Positions 6,916 through 9,629 of a stretch of DNA of 9,629 nt are shown here, piece by piece. The notes under the pieces were generated by a model. That model saw nothing but the letters and a program-made list of their open reading frames with translations. It was not told the DNA's origin and did not search any database. The translations under genes and the position numbers were made by a program. The stretch spans positions 1 to 9,629 of the forward strand of contig CAMCZJ010000118.1 of NCBI GenBank assembly GCA_945886995.1, read 5' to 3'. Each line of letters opens with the position of its first letter. The stretch's first letter is position 1. The stretch comes from Asaia bogorensis. Lineage in GTDB: Bacteria > Pseudomonadota > Alphaproteobacteria > Acetobacterales > Acetobacteraceae.

Positions 6916-7373
6916 ACCCAGCGCCGCACGCGCGTGCGATAGGCCTCATAAGCCGCGCCGAAACGCGTGCTGAGGTAGGCTTCCTCCTTCACCACCACCA
7001 GCCGATCCAGTGCCAAATGGCAGATCAGCAGCGCAAGCCAGCCCCATAAATCGCCCCAGCGCAGCGCAAAGCCCAGCACCACCACCAAAAAGCCGAGGTA
7101 GATCGGGTTACGGCTGAAGCGAAACGGCCCGGTTGTCACAATGGCCGCATCGGGCCTGTCTGGCCTTGGGTCATTGCCCGCCTGCACCAGGGCCAATAGC
7201 GACCAGCCGATCAGGCCAATCCCAAGGAACAGCACCAGCGTGCCGTAATTCGGCAAGGGCGGGCCAAGCAGGACCGGAAAGAAAAGATGGGCGAACCAGG
7301 CCACCGCCAGCACCCCACCCACCAGCACGGGCGGCGGCAAGCGCACCCCGGGGCCGTGATCTGGGATGCTCAT
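6912..7373 (-). CDS. Isoprenylcysteine carboxyl methyltransferase/PEMT-family membrane protein
   Basis: This is a 153-residue integral membrane protein with a short N-terminal tail. Hydrophobic segments are at about 14-37 and 43-64, with more around 91-125. The C-terminal half carries the two family signatures: TGPFRFSRNPIYLGFL at 81-96 (the (H/N)PxYxG element) and EEAYLSTRFGAAYEAYRTRV at 130-149. In characterised ICMT/phospholipid N-methyltransferase relatives these elements bind S-adenosylmethionine. The substrate cannot be assigned; bacterial members of this size are mostly uncharacterised and may modify lipids or other small acceptors. Its ATG overlaps the ygfZ stop (ATGA on the minus strand) and it has its own strong ribosome-binding site within the end of ygfZ, so the two genes are co-transcribed. 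Its TAA shares bases with the rsmA TAA. Confidence 0.82.
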   Translation of the reverse strand: MSIPDHGPGVRLPPPVLVGGVLAVAWFAHLFFPVLLGPPLPNYGTLVLFLGIGLIGWSLLALVQAGNDPRPDRPDAAIVTTGPFRFSRNPIYLGFLVVVLGFALRWGDLWGWLALLICHLALDRLVVVKEEAYLSTRFGAAYEAYRTRVRRWV

Positions 7374-8191
7374 GCTTTTTCCTCCGGCAGTTTCATCCAG
7401 GAAGGCGGCTTGGCCGTAAGGCGCGCCCCGCCTGCCGACAGTGCCCCCTTATCCAGCCATTCCAAGCGCAGCAGCGCCAAGCCCTGCGCCCCATGGCTGG
7501 AGCGCATTTCCCCGACCTCAGCCCCCTCCGGCGTCAAAATCGGTGTCCCGCGTTCAGGTGCGGGGCCATCAATGGCAACCGGCACGAGTCGACGCTTGAG
7601 CAGGCCGCGATAGCGTGTCCGGGCGGTCAGTTCCTGGCCCATATAGCAGCCCTTGGTCCAGGAAATGCCGTTGAGTTCATCAAAGCCGCCTTCCAGCAGC
7701 ACGGATTTCTCAGCCTCCATATCCTTCGACCCATCGGGCAGGCCAAGATCCAGGCGATGCGCGGCGTAGTCCTCAGCGCTTGCGTTGGTGGGCAGGGTTG
7801 CGGGCGCCAGCACACGCCACCCGGCCTCCGGCAGGCGTGGATCGCGCGCGGCGAGCCCCTCCGGCGGCGCGCCTTCCCCCCAAGCCGCATGCACCCGCCA
7901 CTCCGCCGAGGCATCGCGCAACGCCACCTTGGCGCGCAGCCTGAAGCGCGAAAGGCGCTGGGCCAGCATGGCAAGCTGCGCCGTTTCCACATCCAACAGC
8001 AGCGCCTCAGGCGTTGCGATCACAAAGAAATCCGCGAGCCACTTGCCCTGCGGCGTCAGCAGCGCGGCCCATAGCGCCTGATCGGCGCGCGCCTTGCTCA
8101 CATCATTGGAAATCAATCCCTGCAGGAAGGCGACACGGTCCTCCCCCGAGATTTCCAGAACGGCACGGTCCGGCAGCAGCGCGATTTTCAT
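7370..8191 (-). CDS. ygfZ: Folate-binding protein YgfZ (CAF17-like, iron-sulfur protein maintenance)
   Basis: The 273-residue protein is related to the GcvT aminomethyltransferase fold. YgfZ binds tetrahydrofolate and supports assembly or repair of certain iron-sulfur enzymes, such as the tRNA-modifying enzyme MiaB in E. coli. The diagnostic motif is TKGCYMGQELTARTRYRG at 179-196, with the conserved cysteine at 182. The N-terminus shows the usual RVAFLQGLISNDV (19-31), then LLTPQGKWLADFFV (44-57), and the middle RLDLGLPDG (146-154). The C-terminal region (about 200-265) is the small beta-barrel with PILTPEGAEVGEMRSS. The length is slightly under the E. coli protein (326) and normal for alphaproteobacteria. 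A modest AGG lies about seven bases before the ATG at 8191. It overlaps the downstream methyltransferase gene by four bases and faces divergently from the glycosyltransferase genes. Confidence 0.92.
   Translation of the reverse strand: MKIALLPDRAVLEISGEDRVAFLQGLISNDVSKARADQALWAALLTPQGKWLADFFVIATPEALLLDVETAQLAMLAQRLSRFRLRAKVALRDASAEWRVHAAWGEGAPPEGLAARDPRLPEAGWRVLAPATLPTNASAEDYAAHRLDLGLPDGSKDMEAEKSVLLEGGFDELNGISWTKGCYMGQELTARTRYRGLLKRRLVPVAIDGPAPERGTPILTPEGAEVGEMRSSHGAQGLALLRLEWLDKGALSAGGARLTAKPPSWMKLPEEKA
7381..7386 (-). promoter_or_regulatory. Ribosome-binding site of the membrane methyltransferase gene
   Basis: Reading the minus strand, CGGAGG precedes the ATG at 7373 by seven bases (AAAAAGC). 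It sits inside the last codons of ygfZ and supports ATG 7373 as the start and independent initiation within a shared transcript. Confidence 0.65.
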
Positions 8192-8263
8192 GGGCTAAAC
8201 CTGTGTCGGCTGGGGCGCCGCTGCAACCTCCCCCTCGCGCGCGGGAAGTGGTAAGGGCGCCAT
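8192..8263. promoter_or_regulatory. Divergent intergenic region between ygfZ and the glycosyltransferase genes
   Basis: These 72 bases are the only divergent gap in the window, so promoters for both directions should lie here or inside the flanking 5' coding ends. I see no convincing -35/-10 pair: the DNA is very GC-rich, including a CG-rich tract at 8236-8244. No operator-like symmetry stands out either. The promoter role is inferred from orientation only. Confidence 0.4.
8253..8257 (+). promoter_or_regulatory. Ribosome-binding site that decides the family 9 glycosyltransferase start
   Basis: AAGGG lies six bases before the GTG at 8264. An in-frame TAA at 8252-8254 closes the frame just upstream, so no longer protein is possible. 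The tempting ATG at 8262 is in another frame. Confidence 0.7.
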
Positions 8264-9187
8264 GTGCGCATTCTTTTCATCTCCTCCACCCGCATTGGTG
8301 ATGCGGTGCTGTCCACGGGCCTGCTGGATCACCTCATGCGGGCGCATCCGGAGGCACGCTTCACCATTGTCTGCGGGCAGGTGGCGGAGGGCGTGTTTCG
8401 GCGCATGCCGCAGCTTGAACGCCTGATCGCCCTGGAAAAGCGACCCTATTCGCTTCATTGGCTGGAAATCTGGGGCCAGGTGGCCGCCACGCGCTGGGAT
8501 TTGGTGGTGGATTTGCGGGCATCGGCCATTGCCTGGCTGCTCTGGGCGCGGGATCGCCGGGTGATCCAGGGCGGGCGGCGGCCCGGGCATCGGCTGACGC
8601 ATCTGGCCGCACTTTTGGGCGTGAGCCCCCCGCCCCTGCCGGTGACCTGGACCGCGCCGGAAGATACCGCCCGGGCTGCCGCGTTACTGCCGGAAGGGCG
8701 CACCTGGCTGGTGCTGGGCCCCACCGCGAATTGGCATCGCAAGGTCTGGCCGGCGGAACGCTTCGCGGAACTCGCTTTGCGGCTGACCGCGCCTGGGGGG
8801 GCGCTGCCTGGTGCTGGGATTGCCATTCTGGGCGGCCCGGGGGATCAGGAACGCAGCATGGCGACCCCCGTTCTGACCGCCTTGCCCCAGGCGCTTGACC
8901 TGGTGGGCAAGCTCGACCTGCCCGAGGTGGCAGCGGTGCTCGCGCGCGCCGCGATTTTCATCGGCAATGATTCGGGCCTGATGCATTTGGCCGCTGCTGC
9001 TGGCGCGCCGACGCTTGGCCTGTTTGGCCCCACACCTTCGGATGAATATGGCCCGGCAGGCCCCAAGGCGCAGGCCGTGCTGGCCGATGGCCCACCCGGC
9101 CAGGGAGCGATGGAAGATTTGCCCGCAGCGCGCGTTTTGGAGGCCGCCGAGGCGCTGATTGGCCAGGCAGCGCAGGTGCCGGCGTGA
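8264..9187 (+). CDS. Glycosyltransferase family 9 (ADP-heptose:LPS heptosyltransferase-like)
   Basis: The 307-residue cytoplasmic protein has the GT-B, family 9 layout of WaaC/WaaF/RfaQ heptosyltransferases, which add heptose from ADP-heptose to the LPS inner core. The N-terminus MRILFISSTRIGDAVLSTGL has the RxGD element with Asp13, the position of the catalytic aspartate in E. coli WaaC. The N-domain continues with WDLVVDLRAS (78-87). The C-domain has LGPTANWHRKVWPAERF (151-167), with Lys160 at the usual nucleotide-binding lysine, and FIGNDSGLMHLAAAAGAPTL, with Asp236, followed by FGPTPSDEYGP. The exact sugar cannot be fixed from sequence: many alphaproteobacteria lack heptose in the core and use family 9 enzymes for other sugars. 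Translation starts at GTG 8264. The stop overlaps the GTG of the next glycosyltransferase gene (GTGA), so the two are coupled. Confidence 0.88.
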   Translation: MRILFISSTRIGDAVLSTGLLDHLMRAHPEARFTIVCGQVAEGVFRRMPQLERLIALEKRPYSLHWLEIWGQVAATRWDLVVDLRASAIAWLLWARDRRVIQGGRRPGHRLTHLAALLGVSPPPLPVTWTAPEDTARAAALLPEGRTWLVLGPTANWHRKVWPAERFAELALRLTAPGGALPGAGIAILGGPGDQERSMATPVLTALPQALDLVGKLDLPEVAAVLARAAIFIGNDSGLMHLAAAAGAPTLGLFGPTPSDEYGPAGPKAQAVLADGPPGQGAMEDLPAARVLEAAEALIGQAAQVPA

Positions 9188-9629
9188 CGCCGAAGCTTTC
9201 CATCCTGATCGTGGCGCGCAACGAAGAAGCGCGCCTGCCCGATTGCCTGGCCTCGGCCGCTTTCGCTGATGAGGTTGTGGTGGTGCTGGACCGCACCACG
9301 GATGCCAGCGCCGCACTTGCCCGCGCAGCGGGCGCCCTTGTGCTGGAAGGCGCTTGGGAATTGGAAGGTGATCGGCGCAATGCCGGCATCGCCGCCTGCT
9401 CTGGTGATTGGATTCTGGAACTGGATGCGGATGAACGCGTGGATGGCGCGCTTGCCACAGAAATCCGCCGCGTGATCGCAACCAGCACATTCGCCTGGCA
9501 TCAGGTGCCCGTTGATAATTACGTGGGCGAGAGGCTGCTGCGCCATGGTTGGGCGGGAAGTTTCGGCACCACATCGGTCCCCCGCCTGTTTCAGCGCGGC
9601 GCGAAACGCTGGCGTGCGCAGCGTGTGCA
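9184..9629 (+). CDS. Glycosyltransferase family 2, WaaE/KdtX-like (partial, 3' end missing)
   Basis: The first 148 codons of a GT-A fold transferase are visible; the gene continues past the window. It opens with TPKLSILIVARNEEARLPDC (residues 2-21), the classic family 2 N-terminus. Next come DEVVVVLDRTTDASAALARA (from residue 29), GDRRNAGIAACSGDWILELD (from 62) and the metal/nucleotide-sugar Asp-Ala-Asp at 81-83 in ELDADERV. The latter pattern matches the WaaE/KdtX group, which adds glucose to the LPS inner core in some Proteobacteria. The loop normally written VDSGSTDGT is LDRTTDAS here. It starts at GTG 9184, overlapping the stop of the family 9 gene, with AGGT at 9174-9177 as ribosome-binding site. 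An LPS-core or surface-glycan role is inferred from family and partner gene; donor and acceptor are unknown. Confidence 0.85.
   Translation, partial: MTPKLSILIVARNEEARLPDCLASAAFADEVVVVLDRTTDASAALARAAGALVLEGAWELEGDRRNAGIAACSGDWILELDADERVDGALATEIRRVIATSTFAWHQVPVDNYVGERLLRHGWAGSFGTTSVPRLFQRGAKRWRAQRV

Noticed and set aside
7133..8074. Plus-strand open frame (313 codons) opposite ygfZ and the methyltransferase gene
   Set aside because: Both minus-strand genes have clear family signatures in the same region. The plus-strand product is rich in Pro, Arg, Gln and Ala with no domain pattern.
8684..9574. Minus-strand open frame (296 codons) opposite the glycosyltransferase genes
   Set aside because: It is antisense to family 9 and family 2 enzymes with conserved motifs and has no plausible protein features.
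1..9629. Mobile elements, CRISPR arrays, toxin-antitoxin or defence genes, tRNA or rRNA genes
   Set aside because: No direct-repeat arrays, transposase or integrase motifs, terminal repeats, or RNA-gene sequence were seen. Every stretch above 72 bases is explained by ordinary coding genes of similar base composition.

Overview
The window is high-GC coding DNA, almost gap-free, with alphaproteobacterial character. The gene order lptF-lptG-lptD-surA-rsmA and the protein sequences suggest an alphaproteobacterium, most likely a Rhodospirillales/Acetobacteraceae-type genome. That family assignment is inferred from gene order and sequence style; no search was run. The longest non-coding stretch is 72 bases. 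I found no tRNA, rRNA, CRISPR array, insertion sequence, phage gene or attachment site.

Layout. Positions 1-141 hold the 3' end of an FAD-linked oxidase (glycolate/D-lactate/D-2-hydroxyglutarate dehydrogenase type). A 51-base gap with an imperfect hairpin follows. Next comes a tightly packed plus-strand block for outer-membrane biogenesis: lptF (193-1326), lptG (1323-2447), lptD (about 2449-4710), surA (about 4761-6080) and rsmA (6085-6915). The rsmA gene runs convergently into a two-gene minus-strand unit, ygfZ (8191-7370) followed by a small membrane methyltransferase gene (7373-6912); the two stop codons share bases. From a 72-base divergent gap a second plus-strand unit starts: a family 9 glycosyltransferase of the heptosyltransferase type (8264-9187) and a family 2 glycosyltransferase (9184 onward, cut by the window end).

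How the genes work together. LptF and LptG are the membrane subunits of the ABC transporter that extracts lipopolysaccharide (LPS) from the inner membrane. LptD is the outer-membrane barrel that inserts LPS at the surface. SurA is the periplasmic chaperone that helps barrels such as LptD reach the outer membrane. The glycosyltransferase pair at the right end probably builds LPS core or another surface glycan, so both plus-strand units concern the cell envelope. RsmA (16S rRNA dimethylation) and YgfZ (iron-sulfur protein maintenance) are housekeeping genes.

I looked for an undescribed system and did not find convincing evidence of one. The points most worth a second look are the absence of pdxA between surA and rsmA, the three-cysteine pattern of LptD, the degenerate second half of SurA, an 18-base perfect palindrome inside surA, the altered nucleotide-binding loop of the family 2 glycosyltransferase, and several tight gene junctions whose start sites are easy to mis-annotate.
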